Of a DNA stretch of 64,000 nucleotides, positions 25,969 through 34,744 are shown piece after piece. The notes under the pieces were generated by a model, which saw only the letters and a program-made list of their open reading frames with translations, was not told where the DNA came from and made no database searches. Origin of the DNA: Burkholderia sp. lig30 (lineage in GTDB: Bacteria > Pseudomonadota > Gammaproteobacteria > Burkholderiales > Burkholderiaceae); NCBI RefSeq assembly GCF_000687455.2, contig NZ_JGVW01000086.1, positions 62,001 to 126,000 on the forward strand. Direction: 5' to 3'. Made by a program: the position numbers and the translations under genes. The stretch's first letter is position 1; each line of letters begins with the position of its first letter.

Positions 25969-26236
25969 TTATGGCGCGTCGCGGGTGAGAGTCAAGTGGC
26001 TTGTCCGAAGGGCCGGCACGCCAGCTGATCGGCAGTTGCCGGCGTTGCTTGCACGGCTTGGTACGCTTGCGTCAGATGACTCCTGCAACAAACACCGACA
26101 GCCGAACTGAATCGCTCTCCATCAACCGTTTGACAACAGATTGCCCGCGGGCGCCCGGGCCGGATGCAGCTGCCCCTCGGCCGCCCAAGGCGATCTGCTC
26201 GATCGCGATCAGGTTACAAATTTATGCTGGCTGGTA
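25969..26236. other. gap without a supported gene
   Basis: Between the small RHH operon and the membrane-protein gene of the PAAR cassette there is no convincing gene on either strand. Base composition drops toward AT from about 26100, marking the start of a lower-GC islet. Confidence 0.4.
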
Positions 26237-26518
26237 TCAATAGCTCAGAGCAAACCATAAGAAGAATTCCATTGACGGAAGAAGAACGACGAGGAATAGC
26301 ACGATCATCGACCTGTTCATTTTGTCGGCCATCGCGAACCATGCGGCAATCACAATCGTTAAAAGCCACCCCGCCAAACAGTAAAGGGATAGCTGCATGC
26401 CGGACGACGGTGCGTCAGAGATAAAATCAATTTCTCTCCACGACGCTCGCCGATGCCAACCAGACGCAAAGATCAGGAACAACTGAACAAGGCCAAGGAT
26501 GAGATGGCGCTTCTTCAT
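26237..26518 (-). CDS. small membrane protein, putative immunity protein of the PAAR cassette
   Basis: A 93-residue protein with three hydrophobic stretches (residues about 5-19, 41-62 and 70-90). Its ATG overlaps the stop of the upstream putative amidase gene (ATGA), so it is translationally coupled to it. This is the usual location of the immunity gene in a toxin cassette. A membrane protein that guards against a periplasmic cell-wall toxin is plausible. No family was recognised; the role is inferred from position. Confidence 0.55.
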   Translation of the reverse strand: MKKRHLILGLVQLFLIFASGWHRRASWREIDFISDAPSSGMQLSLYCLAGWLLTIVIAAWFAMADKMNRSMIVLFLVVLLPSMEFFLWFALSY

Positions 26519-27129
26519 CGACCAGCCTGCTTCGGGTAATGGTTTTTCTTTGCAAGGCGCTTTGATTTATTTAACGCAGCATTCAATTCTGCTGGCGTTA
26601 CCGGAGTCGGAAGCCAACGCGGATCACGAGCCAGGATGTCGATGGATTCGAGAACATCGGCAACATTCGATGAGCAGCTATTGTCAAAGATACTGTATGT
26701 GCTTCCACGTGGATGCGATCGTTTGAATGCTCGATCAACACTTACCCGCCTCTCCAGTTCGCGTTTTATCTTCTCTTTTTCGGCTGGGGATACCCTCAGT
26801 ACCAACCCGACATTATCGCGCCACAAATTCCCGCCCGTTCGCCTCGAGCCGCTTGTTAGATGGACGATCCCTCCATAAAAATAAGTGTGTTTGTCTATTG
26901 TCACGTATTCTTCGTGAGCGCGACTATAGACAACTCCATCAATTTCGATCGCAACATGTCCCCATTGCGAGCCAGTGCTGCGAAGCCGGGAATCGCTTAC
27001 GATGACTTCAATGATCGATGTATCTACAACGATTTCTTTTGCTGAAGTATCCGTCGTTGATGTCGTCATCTTATTTGCAACCAAACGGTATTTCACCCCG
27101 TCCGGGGAAACGTGAATTTTCTCTGGCAT
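26515..27129 (-). CDS. putative type VI effector with permuted papain-like (NlpC/P60-type) fold
   Basis: A 204-residue protein. It has a His in SQWGHVAIEIDGVVYSR (His58) and a later Cys in SIFDNSCSSNVADVLESI (Cys152), the His-before-Cys order of circularly permuted NlpC/P60 or DUF4105-like peptidases/amidases. A TPVTPAELNAAL stretch follows, as in several such families. There is no signal peptide. It lies 2 bp after a PAAR gene and overlaps a small membrane-protein gene, the classic PAAR-effector-immunity order. Cell-wall amidase activity is inferred; a lipase-like thiol enzyme cannot be excluded. Confidence 0.6.
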   Translation of the reverse strand: MPEKIHVSPDGVKYRLVANKMTTSTTDTSAKEIVVDTSIIEVIVSDSRLRSTGSQWGHVAIEIDGVVYSRAHEEYVTIDKHTYFYGGIVHLTSGSRRTGGNLWRDNVGLVLRVSPAEKEKIKRELERRVSVDRAFKRSHPRGSTYSIFDNSCSSNVADVLESIDILARDPRWLPTPVTPAELNAALNKSKRLAKKNHYPKQAGR

Positions 27130-27131
27130 GA

Positions 27132-27692
27132 TTATCCTGCAAGGTATACGTTGATTTTTTCGGCGGAGGCGATGGCTGCAAGAAGATGCGTATGCCCATC
27201 GCCATCTGTTTCACCATACTCAAAAATGCCGTTTTCTCGCTGTATCCCATAGGCAGCGTGAGCCAGTGCCTGCCCATTGGCATCGCGCAGGATGAAACGG
27301 TCGTCGTACTGGCCGATGCGGTGAGACTTGACCTCAGACGTTCCAGAGATTTTTCTGTCAAGGACAGTAGTTTCTGGCGTTGATTCTCTGATCGTTTCCG
27401 CCATGTCGTCGCACCACGATTCGCCAGCGAGCGTGGCGATGATGTGTGGTGGCGTAGGACAATTGCAGACGACCACATCGCGATCGGCTGCTGTTTCTCC
27501 CATGAAGCCGATGCGCCGTGGCCCCCCGGTTTTCGCGATCACGCCTGTGCTCTTGCATGCTTCGCACCAGGCTGTTCCGCCAATCAGCGCGACCTGGTGT
27601 CCAGCCCCTATCGTAAAGACCGGGCCGCTGTAAGGAAGGATTTCCCCGCCCGTTTCCAGTTTGTCGCCGACAACGGCGATTCGACGCATCAT
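27132..27692 (-). CDS. PAAR-domain protein (type VI secretion spike tip)
   Basis: A 186-residue protein. The first ~95 residues are a PAAR domain: MMRRIAVVGDKLETGGEIL, GHQVALIGGTAWCEACKSTG, and CNCPTPPHIIATLAGESW; the CxxC and CNCP cysteines and His would hold the zinc. The C-terminal ~90 residues (DDRFILRDANGQALAHAAYG and GDGHTHLLA) are probably an adaptor or cargo-binding extension. ATG at 27692 follows AGGAAG. No other T6SS genes are in the window, so this is an orphan tip cassette loaded by a system elsewhere. Confidence 0.85.
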   Translation of the reverse strand: MMRRIAVVGDKLETGGEILPYSGPVFTIGAGHQVALIGGTAWCEACKSTGVIAKTGGPRRIGFMGETAADRDVVVCNCPTPPHIIATLAGESWCDDMAETIRESTPETTVLDRKISGTSEVKSHRIGQYDDRFILRDANGQALAHAAYGIQRENGIFEYGETDGDGHTHLLAAIASAEKINVYLAG

Positions 27693-28071
27693 GTGCTCTT
27701 CCTCATTCCGTGATAAACGACCGGTCACTTTGACAGCATGGCGGTCGCTCGGTCTATGAGAAGAATCTGAATTTTAGGATTCTTTTCAAACCGTTAATTC
27801 AAGGGCGTTTTTCAGGTTAGGCAGCGAGGACTTCCGGCCGCCGTAGCTTGCGGCTGCTCGCCGGCGCGACGCGCCGCAGTGCCGCCGCGACGGTTGTCTG
27901 GCGCGCGACGCATCGGGCGGGGAGCCGCCGTATGACCGTCGTGCTCGTTCCGCGTATAAATGCCTTTGTCAGAGGGCAACCGTCCCGGCTTGTCATGAAA
28001 TTGTAAACTTGCGATAGTGCTGTCTCCCCGCCTGGCGGATCTGCATCCCCTTCCACCACGAGACATACGAC
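27693..28071. other. gap between the PAAR cassette and the penA-leader fragment
   Basis: No gene is supported. A possible promoter (AATTGTAAACTTGCGATAGT, near 27999-28018) precedes the duplicated penA-like leader. Confidence 0.35.
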
Positions 28072-28176
28072 ATGACCTACTCTTCGCAACATCGATCTCT
28101 TTTGCTGGCCTCCGTGACGGCACCGCTCGTCCTGCCGTCACTGCATCGTGGCGCCCCCCGGAATCACTCTCGCTGA
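28072..28176 (+). pseudogene. duplicated 5' fragment of the penA beta-lactamase gene
   Basis: The stretch 28034-28140 closely matches the start of the intact beta-lactamase gene about 0.8 kb downstream. It shares GCGGATCTGCATCCC, TTCCACCACGA, ACGACATGAC, TACTCTTCGCAAC, TTGCTGGC and GCACCGCTCGTCCTG. The fragment starts MTYSSQHRSLLLA and loses similarity after about 22 codons, ending at a TGA at 28174-28176. The twin-Arg (SQRRS) of the intact leader is SQHRS here. It is a broken copy left by duplication. Confidence 0.8.
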
Positions 28177-28273
28177 CTTGGCGATCCGATTTCCTGACTT
28201 GAACTTGCTCAAGTTACACCGACTTGTCACCGAACTCTGCCGTCAGGACGGCCTGGAACTGATCCGTCAGTAA
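28148..28273 (+). pseudogene. unidentified C-terminal gene fragment fused behind the penA-leader copy
   Basis: In a frame different from the penA fragment, GTG 28148 to TAA 28271-28273 encodes a tail including GITLADLAIRFPDLNLLKLH and RLVTELCRQDGLELIRQ. It reads like the helical end of a real protein, but the start is missing and the family is unknown. It probably marks the other side of the rearrangement junction. Confidence 0.4.
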
Positions 28274-28310
28274 CGGCATGGAGCAACCCCGTATCTGAAT
28301 TTCTACAGCC

Positions 28311-28679
28311 ATGACAATTCAATTCATATTCGTGCTCAAGAGACTCATCCCGGAAGTCAGGGGATTTTCAAAAAATGAAATCGAATCCCTGGTGGAGTCC
28401 GCGAGGCAATCGTCCATTCCGAGAATCAGAAAATACTCCGGCTACTCCTTTGCTGTTTCATTTTTTGTCCCTCCAGTTTTATTTGCCTCTGTATTCATCA
28501 AGCTGGGCCTCATTCCGGGTGGAACGTCATTCATTTTTGTAGGAATGATAGGGCTGCTTTCAGCGCTTTCGGTGCTTTCAACCTGTCTTTTGACATCAAT
28601 ATTCAACACCATGATTCTCAAGCCGGCCATTTATGAGCAGCTGAACAAGCGGCCACGACCCCCAACGCCATCCGTTTGA
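28311..28679 (+). CDS. small membrane protein of unknown function
   Basis: A 122-residue protein with two hydrophobic helices (about residues 43-67 and 73-103: FAVSFFVPPVLFASVFIKLG and FIFVGMIGLLSALSVLSTCL). The base composition is AT-richer than in its neighbours, as in the PAAR cassette. It lies between the penA-leader fragment and the intact penA. It may be an orphan immunity protein or another cargo gene; no family recognised. Confidence 0.5.
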   Translation: MTIQFIFVLKRLIPEVRGFSKNEIESLVESARQSSIPRIRKYSGYSFAVSFFVPPVLFASVFIKLGLIPGGTSFIFVGMIGLLSALSVLSTCLLTSIFNTMILKPAIYEQLNKRPRPPTPSV

Positions 28680-28876
28680 TCAATCCGGCAATTGCCGGGG
28701 TAAACCGACGCAGCCAACGGCGCATGAGGCCTGGGCCGAAGCATTTCCTTTGTCCATGTTGGTGATATTGCTTGGTTAAACTTATGAAATTGCATGGCTC
28801 ATAATGACCAAGAATTCAATTAACGTGGGTTACCGGCCTGCGGATCTGCATCCCGTTCCACCACGACACACACGAC

Positions 28877-29794
28877 ATGACTTACTCCATGACCTACTCT
28901 TCGCAACGTCGATCCCTGTTGCTGGCTGCCGCGACCGCACCGCTCGTCCTGACCGTCAATGCATGCGCGTTGCCGCAGGCGGCGAAGGCATCGGGCGTTG
29001 CCTCCGCGAATTCGTTCGCCGAGCTCGAACGCGCGGCGGGCGGCCGCCTCGGCGTATGCGCAATCGATACCGGGAGCGGCCGGCGCGCACAGCATCGCGC
29101 CGACGAGCGCTTCCCGTTCTGCAGTACGTTCAAGACCATGCTGGGCGCGGCCGTGCTCGCACGGAGCGTCGAGCGGCCGGCGCTGCTTCAGCAGCGCGTC
29201 ACGTACGGGCCAGGCGACCTCGTGCGCTACTCGCCGGTGACGGAGATGCACGTCGGCACGGGCATGACGGTCGCCGAGTTGTGCGCGGCGGCGATCCAGT
29301 ACAGCGACAACTCGGCTGCGAACCTGCTGATGAAGCTGATCGGCGGTCCGTCCGGGGTGACGGCGTATGCGCGCTCGATCGGCGACGACACGTTCCGGCT
29401 CGATCGCTGGGAGACAGAACTGAATACCGCGCTGCCGGGCGACCCGCGTGACACGACGACACCGGCCGCGATGGCCGCGATGGCCGCGAGCGTACGCGCG
29501 CTCGCACTCGGCGATGCGCTGCCGGCCGCGCAGCGCGCGCGGCTCGTCGAATGGCTGTGCGGCAACAAGGTGGGCGACAAGCGGTTCCGCGCGGGCGTGC
29601 CGCCCGGCTGGCAGGTCGGCGACAAGACGGGCACTGGAGACTACGGGACGACGAACGATGCCGGCGTGATGTGGCCGCCGTCGCGCGCACCGATCGTGCT
29701 GGCCGTCTATTACACGCAGGCTCGCGCCGATGCCACCGCAAAGGACGACGTGATCGCGTCGGCCGCGCGTATCGCGGTTGCGGCATTCGGTTGA
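28877..29794 (+). CDS. penA: class A beta-lactamase, Burkholderia PenA type
   Basis: A 305-residue class A serine beta-lactamase. The catalytic S-x-x-K is FCSTFK (Ser83, Lys86), with Cys just before the Ser as in PenA/PenI enzymes. The SDN loop is YSDN, the omega-loop Glu is in WETELN, and the KTG box is GDKTGTGDYG. The leader SQRRSLLLAAATAPLVLTVN followed by AC has a twin-arginine motif and a lipobox-like Cys, so Tat export and lipid anchoring are likely. An internal ATG at 28889 is an alternative start that fits the duplicated leader. The usual divergent LysR regulator gene (penR) is not found next to it. Confidence 0.9.
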   Translation: MTYSMTYSSQRRSLLLAAATAPLVLTVNACALPQAAKASGVASANSFAELERAAGGRLGVCAIDTGSGRRAQHRADERFPFCSTFKTMLGAAVLARSVERPALLQQRVTYGPGDLVRYSPVTEMHVGTGMTVAELCAAAIQYSDNSAANLLMKLIGGPSGVTAYARSIGDDTFRLDRWETELNTALPGDPRDTTTPAAMAAMAASVRALALGDALPAAQRARLVEWLCGNKVGDKRFRAGVPPGWQVGDKTGTGDYGTTNDAGVMWPPSRAPIVLAVYYTQARADATAKDDVIASAARIAVAAFG

Positions 29795-29807
29795 GCGTGG
29801 CAGGCGC

Positions 29808-29830
29808 CCCGGCCCGCGCGCGGGGCCGGG
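29808..29830. terminator. GC hairpin between convergent penA and thiolase genes
   Basis: CCCGGCCC (29808-29815) and GGGCCGGG (29823-29830) form a perfect 8-bp stem with a 7-base loop, just after the penA stop. There is no T-run, so termination may be weak or Rho-assisted. Confidence 0.5.
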
Positions 29831-29881
29831 TCACGCCAATGACGGACTGGCGCCCGCCGTCCTTCAGGTGTGCGGCTCGCC

Positions 29882-31072
29882 TCAGGCGATCCGCTCGATC
29901 GCGATCGCCGTCGCCTCGCCGCCGCCGATGCACAGCGACGCGACACCGCGCTTGAGGCCGCGGGTTTCCAGCGCGGCCAGCAGCGTGACCATCACGCGCG
30001 CACCCGATGCGCCGATCGGATGGCCGAGCGCGCACGCGCCGCCGTGCACGTTGACCTTGTCGTGCGGCAGGTCGAGATCGCGCATTGCCGCCATCGCCAC
30101 CACCGCGAACGCCTCGTTGATCTCGAACAGATCGACGTCGCGCAGGTTCCAGCCGGTCTTCTCCGACAGCTTGCGCATCGCGCCGATGGGCGCCGTGGAA
30201 AAGAGGTTCGGCTTGTCCGCGTACGTCGCATGCCCGACGATCACGGCTTTCGGCGTCAGGCCGCGTCGCTCGGCCTCCGAGCGGCGCATCAGCACCATCG
30301 CCGCCGCGCCGTCCGAAATCGACGACGCATTGGCGGCCGTCACCGTGCCGCCGTCCCGGAACGCCGGCTTCAGCGTCGGGATCTTGTCGAGCTTCGCCTT
30401 GCCGGGCTGCTCATCGATCGACACGATGGTGTCCGTCTTGCCGGCCCGCACGCCGACCGGCGCGATCTCCGCCACGAAATACCCGTCGGCGATCGCCCGT
30501 TGCGCGCGCGTGAGCGAGTCGATCGCGAACGCGTCCTGGGCCTCGCGCGTGAACTGGTACGCTTGCGCGCAATCCTCGGCAAACGTGCCCATCAGCCGGC
30601 CCTTGTCGTACGCGTCCTCGAGCCCGTCGAGGAACATGTGGTCGAGCACCTGCCCGTGGCCCATCCGGTAGCCGCCGCGCGCCTTGGGCAGCAGGTACGG
30701 CGCCTGCGACATGCTTTCCATGCCGCCCGCGACCATCACGCTCGCGGTGCCCGCGAGCAGGAGATCGTGGGCCAGCATCGCGGCCTTCATGCCGGAGCCG
30801 CACATCTTGTTGACGGTGGTGGCGCCCGCCGACAGCGGCAACCCCCCTTTCAGCGCGGCCTGGCGCGCGGGCGCCTGACCCTGCCCGGCCGGCAGCACGC
30901 AGCCGAAAATGATCTCCTCGACCTGTTCGGCCGGCACGCCGGCGCGCTCGACCGCGGCGCGAATCGCCACCGCGCCGAGATCGCTCGCGCTGACCGAGGC
31001 CAGATCACCCTGGAAGCCGCCCATCGGCGTGCGCGCGGCACCGACGATGACAATCGGATCGTATGTCGTCAT
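29882..31072 (-). CDS. acetyl-CoA acetyltransferase (thiolase)
   Basis: A 396-residue thiolase. The acyl-accepting Cys is in NKMCGSGMKAA (about Cys91), the conserved His in NVHGGACALGHPIGASGAR (the second His of that block), and the last catalytic Cys in VASLCIGGGEATAI. NEAFAV is also intact. It condenses or cleaves acetyl-CoA/acetoacetyl-CoA. It is third in an operon after an acyl-CoA synthetase and a hydroxyacyl-CoA dehydrogenase, pointing to fatty or keto-acid degradation, not PHB synthesis. GGAGG precedes the ATG. Confidence 0.9.
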   Translation of the reverse strand: MTTYDPIVIVGAARTPMGGFQGDLASVSASDLGAVAIRAAVERAGVPAEQVEEIIFGCVLPAGQGQAPARQAALKGGLPLSAGATTVNKMCGSGMKAAMLAHDLLLAGTASVMVAGGMESMSQAPYLLPKARGGYRMGHGQVLDHMFLDGLEDAYDKGRLMGTFAEDCAQAYQFTREAQDAFAIDSLTRAQRAIADGYFVAEIAPVGVRAGKTDTIVSIDEQPGKAKLDKIPTLKPAFRDGGTVTAANASSISDGAAAMVLMRRSEAERRGLTPKAVIVGHATYADKPNLFSTAPIGAMRKLSEKTGWNLRDVDLFEINEAFAVVAMAAMRDLDLPHDKVNVHGGACALGHPIGASGARVMVTLLAALETRGLKRGVASLCIGGGEATAIAIERIA

Positions 31073-31091
31073 GATTTCCTCCTCTCCTGCC

Positions 31092-31859
31092 TCAACGCGG
31101 CGCCATGCGCAACGCGCCATCGAGGCGAATGACCTCGCCGTTCAACATCGAATTTTCTGCGACATGGCGCACCAGCGCCGCGAATTCCTCCGGCCGGCCG
31201 AGACGCGACGGGAACGGCACGCTCTTGCCGAGCGAATCCTGCACCTCCTGCGGCATGCCGGTCATCATCGGCGTCGCGAAGATCCCCGGGGCGATCGTCA
31301 CGACCCGGATGCCGAAGCGCGCCAGCTCGCGCGCCACCGGCAGCGTCAGCCCGACCACGCCCGCTTTCGACGCCGCATACGCGGCCTGACCGATCTGCCC
31401 GTCGAACGCCGCGATCGACGCGGTGTTGACGATCACGCCGCGCTCGCCCTCTTCGTTCGGCTCCTGCTTCGACATCGCGTCGGCGGCCAGCCGGATCATG
31501 TTGAACGTGCCCACCAGATTGATCGACACCGCGCGCGCGAAGCTGTCCAGCCGGTGCGGCGCCTCGCGGCCGACCACCTTCTCGCCCGGCGCGACGCCCG
31601 CGCAGTTGACGAGCCCGTCGATCCGGCCGAATGCGTCGAGCGCGGCGGCCACCGCGGCCTGCCCGTCCGCGTCGCTGGTGACGTCGGTCCGCACGAAGCG
31701 CGCCGACGCGCCCAATTCCTCCGCCAGCGCGCCGCCGGCCTCGCCGTTGACGTCCAGCAGCATCGCCTTGCCGCCTTCCGCGACCACCATGCGCGTCACG
31801 GCGGCGCCCAGCCCCGAGCCTGCGCCCGTGATCAGAAATACCCGATCGGTGATGTTCAT
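31092..31859 (-). CDS. short-chain dehydrogenase, 3-hydroxyacyl-CoA dehydrogenase type II-like
   Basis: A 255-residue SDR. It has the NAD-binding GAGSGLG (residues 12-18), NCAGVAPG, catalytic Ser in [11 protein letters not shown], and [12 protein letters not shown]. The sequence is typical of HSD17B10-like 3-hydroxyacyl-CoA dehydrogenases ([18 protein letters not shown]). Its ATG overlaps the stop of the synthetase gene (ATGA), so they are coupled, and the thiolase follows 19 bp later. Together the three genes make an activation, oxidation and thiolysis set. Confidence 0.85.
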   Translation of the reverse strand: MNITDRVFLITGAGSGLGAAVTRMVVAEGGKAMLLDVNGEAGGALAEELGASARFVRTDVTSDADGQAAVAAALDAFGRIDGLVNCAGVAPGEKVVGREAPHRLDSFARAVSINLVGTFNMIRLAADAMSKQEPNEEGERGVIVNTASIAAFDGQIGQAAYAASKAGVVGLTLPVARELARFGIRVVTIAPGIFATPMMTGMPQEVQDSLGKSVPFPSRLGRPEEFAALVRHVAENSMLNGEVIRLDGALRMAPR

Positions 31860-33541
31860 GTGTTCTCCTTGCTCAATGAGTTTGCGCTTTTTTCCGCTTC
31901 CATCTTGCGGAGCACGAAGCGCTGGATCTTGCCGCTCGGCGTCTTGGGCAACGCGTCGACGAAGTCGATCGCGCGCGGATACGCGTGGGCCGACAGCCGC
32001 CGCTTGACGTGCTGGCTCAGTTCCTCGGCCAGTTCCGGGCTCGCGTCGTAGCCGCGCGACAGCACGACGTATGCCTTGACGATCTCGGTCCGCTCCGCGT
32101 CCGGCACGCCGATGACCGCGGCTTCGCTGACGGCCGGATGCTCGATCAGCGCGCTTTCCACGTCGAACGGGCCGATCCGGTAGCCCGACGACGTGATCAC
32201 GTCGTCCGCGCGGCCGATGAAGCTGATGCTGCCGTCGGGTTCCAGCTCGACGTTGTCCCCGGTCCGGTAGTAGCCGCCCGCGATCGCGGGCGTGTCCTGT
32301 TGCCAATACCCTTCGAACCACAGCAGCGGCGACCGCGCGATGTCGATCGCGAGGTTGCCGGGCTGGCCCGGCCCGAGTTCGTGGCTCGCGTCGTCGAGCA
32401 CCGCGACGCGGTAGCCGGGCATCGCGAGGCCCGCCGAGCCCGGATGCACGGGATGCGCGAGCCCGTGATGGTTGTTCACCACCATGCCGAGTTCGGTCTG
32501 TCCGTAATGGTCGTGAATCGGCGCGGCGAGCACCGCGTCGAACCAGCGCACCACTTCCGGGTTCAGCGGCTCGCCCGCGCTGCTGACCACGCGCAGCTTG
32601 CCCTTGACCGGCGCGGCCGCTTCCGCGCCGGCCGCCATCAGGAGCCGGTACGCGGTCGGCGCGCCGGCGAGGTTGGTGATGCCGAGCCGCTCGATGACGT
32701 CGTACGTGCTCTCGACGGTGAAGCCGCCTTCATAGAGCGTGGTCGCGTGACCGAGCAGCAGCGGGCCGGTGATCGCGTAGTAGAGGCCGTAGGCCCAGCC
32801 GGGATCGGCGATGTTCCAGAACTTGTCGCCGGCACGCAGATCCACCGCGTCGCGCATGTACGCGCGGAACGCGAGCAGCGCCCGCAACGGCACCGGCACC
32901 CCCTTCGGCAGCCCGGTCGTGCCCGACGTGGCCATCATCAGGAACAGATCCGTCCCCTTGCGCAGCACGGGTTCGAATGCGTCGGACTGCGCGTCGAGCG
33001 CCGCGCGGAAATCGATGTCGCCTTCGGGCAGACGCTCGCCGGGCTGCAGCACCGTCGCCACCTGCGGGCAGTCGGCGACTTCGTCGAGCTTGCTGCGGTT
33101 GGCGACGTTGGTGACGACCAGCCGGGCCGCGCTCATGTGCAGCCGGTGCTCGATCGCCTTCGGGCCGAACGCGGTGAACAGCGGCTGATAGACCGCCCCG
33201 GCGCGCCACGTGCCGAGCACGGTGGCGACCAGCTCGGGCGTGCGCGGCAGCAGTCCGGCGACGACGTCGCCGGGCTTGACGCCTTGCGCGACCAGCAGGT
33301 TGGCGACGCGCGCGGACAGCGCCTGCATCTGCGCGAAGCTGAAGCTGTGGTGCTGCCCGGCGGCGTCGATCCAGTCGAGTGCCGTCGCGCCCGGCGCCAC
33401 GTGCCGGTCACAGCATTCGACGCAAGCGTTCAACCCGCGCTCCAGGTCGCCGTGCAGGTACGACGCGGCGTCCTCGATGCGGAACTGGGCCGCGGCGTCC
33501 GCATAGGCCGGCATCGCCCTGGCGGTAGCTACATCTGGCAT
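31856..33541 (-). CDS. acyl-CoA synthetase (AMP-forming)
   Basis: A 561-residue ANL-superfamily acyl-CoA synthetase. The P-loop motif is [20 protein letters not shown]; the adenine motif is YGQTELGMV; the A8 hinge is [20 protein letters not shown]; and the A10 lysine is in [15 protein letters not shown]. It activates a carboxylic acid with ATP and CoA; the form resembles medium-chain or acetyl/propionyl-type synthetases. AGGAGG lies just upstream of the ATG at 33541. It is first in the operon with the SDR and thiolase. Confidence 0.9.
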   Translation of the reverse strand: MPDVATARAMPAYADAAAQFRIEDAASYLHGDLERGLNACVECCDRHVAPGATALDWIDAAGQHHSFSFAQMQALSARVANLLVAQGVKPGDVVAGLLPRTPELVATVLGTWRAGAVYQPLFTAFGPKAIEHRLHMSAARLVVTNVANRSKLDEVADCPQVATVLQPGERLPEGDIDFRAALDAQSDAFEPVLRKGTDLFLMMATSGTTGLPKGVPVPLRALLAFRAYMRDAVDLRAGDKFWNIADPGWAYGLYYAITGPLLLGHATTLYEGGFTVESTYDVIERLGITNLAGAPTAYRLLMAAGAEAAAPVKGKLRVVSSAGEPLNPEVVRWFDAVLAAPIHDHYGQTELGMVVNNHHGLAHPVHPGSAGLAMPGYRVAVLDDASHELGPGQPGNLAIDIARSPLLWFEGYWQQDTPAIAGGYYRTGDNVELEPDGSISFIGRADDVITSSGYRIGPFDVESALIEHPAVSEAAVIGVPDAERTEIVKAYVVLSRGYDASPELAEELSQHVKRRLSAHAYPRAIDFVDALPKTPSGKIQRFVLRKMEAEKSANSLSKENT

Positions 33542-33594
33542 GACTGTCTCCTCCTTGTTTGTCTCTGCCGGCATTGAGGGGAGCGCGGCAGATG

Positions 33595-33632
33595 TGCAAT
33601 TGATGGTAGTCATCGCAAACATTGCAATCAAT
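33595..33632. promoter_or_regulatory. candidate AraC-type binding repeats in the divergent promoter
   Basis: TGCAATTGAT (33595-33604), TCGCAAACAT (33613-33622) and TGCAATCAAT (33623-33632) are related 10-mers, offset by 18 and 10 bases. They lie in the 143-bp gap between the acyl-CoA synthetase operon and the AraC regulator gene and could be its binding sites. Confidence 0.4.
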
Positions 33633-33684
33633 GACAATCCGAAACTAGAATCGTGATCGGTTTTGCCATGCCGGAGGGCAGGAA

Positions 33685-34707
33685 ATGGGGCAGCAGACGA
33701 TCTCACCGACATTCGTCGACGCAGCGCTCGGATGCGTGCGGCGGCAAGGCATCGCGACGGCGCCGTTGCTGCGCGCGGCGGGCTTGCCGGCCGAGGTGCG
33801 CGAGCCGGTCACGAGCCAGGAATACGGCCGGCTCTGGCTGGCGATCGCCGTGGCGATGGACGACGAGTTCTTCGGCCTCGCCGCGCGCCCGATGCGACGC
33901 GGCAGCTTCGCGCTGCTCTGTCATGCGGTGCTGCACGCGGGCACGCTCGAAAAAGCGCTGCGCCGCGCGCTGAAGTTCCTGCGCGTGGTGCTCGACGATC
34001 CGCACGGCGAGCTCGTGGTGGCCGACGGGCAGGCGCAGATCGTGCTCGCCGACAGCGGCGCGACCTACCCGGCCTTCGCATACCGCACGTTCTGGCTGAT
34101 TCTGCTCGGGCTGGCCTGCTGGCTGATCGGCCGGCGCATTCCGCTGCAACGCATCGACTTCGCGTGCCCGAGCCCCGGCGAGCGCAGCGACTACCATCAG
34201 TTTTTCGGCGTGCCCGTGCATTTCGACCAGCCGGCCAGCCGGCTCGCGTTCAACGCGGGCTATCTCGGCCTGCCGACGATCCGCTCGGAACAGGCGCTGA
34301 CGGCCTTTCTGCGCGGCGCGCCCGGCAATCTCCTGGTGCGCTACCGGCACGACACCGGATGGGTGGCGAAGACCCGCGCGCACCTGAAGGCGCTACCCGC
34401 GGCCGAGTGGCCGTGCTTCGAAACGCTGGCCGGGCGGCTGGGCGTCACGCCCGTGACCTTGCGGCGGCGCCTGCGCAGCGAGGGGCAGAGCTTCGCGTCG
34501 ATCAAGGACGAGATGCGCGGCGCGCTGGCGCAGTCCCTGCTGCGCGAAAGCGAGCTCAGCGTGGCCGAAATCGCGTGCGAACTGGGCTTCACCGAGCCGA
34601 GCGCGTTTCATCGCGCGTTCCGCAAATGGACGGGCGCGAGCCCGGGCACGTTTCGCCGCGACGTGCGCGAAGCGAAGCCGGCACACGGGGGCAAAGACGC
34701 GCACTGA
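33685..34707 (+). CDS. AraC-family transcriptional regulator
   Basis: A 340-residue regulator. The N-terminal part is an arabinose-binding-like domain of the OruR/ArgR type (ISPTFVDAALGCVRRQGI at the start). The C-terminal AraC DNA-binding domain has two HTH motifs (LAGRLGVTPVTLRRRLRSEG and VAEIACELGFTEPSAFHRAF, then RKWTGASPGTFR). It is divergent from the thiolase-SDR-acyl-CoA synthetase operon and is the probable activator of that operon. Confidence 0.9.
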   Translation: MGQQTISPTFVDAALGCVRRQGIATAPLLRAAGLPAEVREPVTSQEYGRLWLAIAVAMDDEFFGLAARPMRRGSFALLCHAVLHAGTLEKALRRALKFLRVVLDDPHGELVVADGQAQIVLADSGATYPAFAYRTFWLILLGLACWLIGRRIPLQRIDFACPSPGERSDYHQFFGVPVHFDQPASRLAFNAGYLGLPTIRSEQALTAFLRGAPGNLLVRYRHDTGWVAKTRAHLKALPAAEWPCFETLAGRLGVTPVTLRRRLRSEGQSFASIKDEMRGALAQSLLRESELSVAEIACELGFTEPSAFHRAFRKWTGASPGTFRRDVREAKPAHGGKDAH

Positions 34708-34744
34708 TCGCGCCCGCTCATTCACGGCATGTCACGGCACGGCG

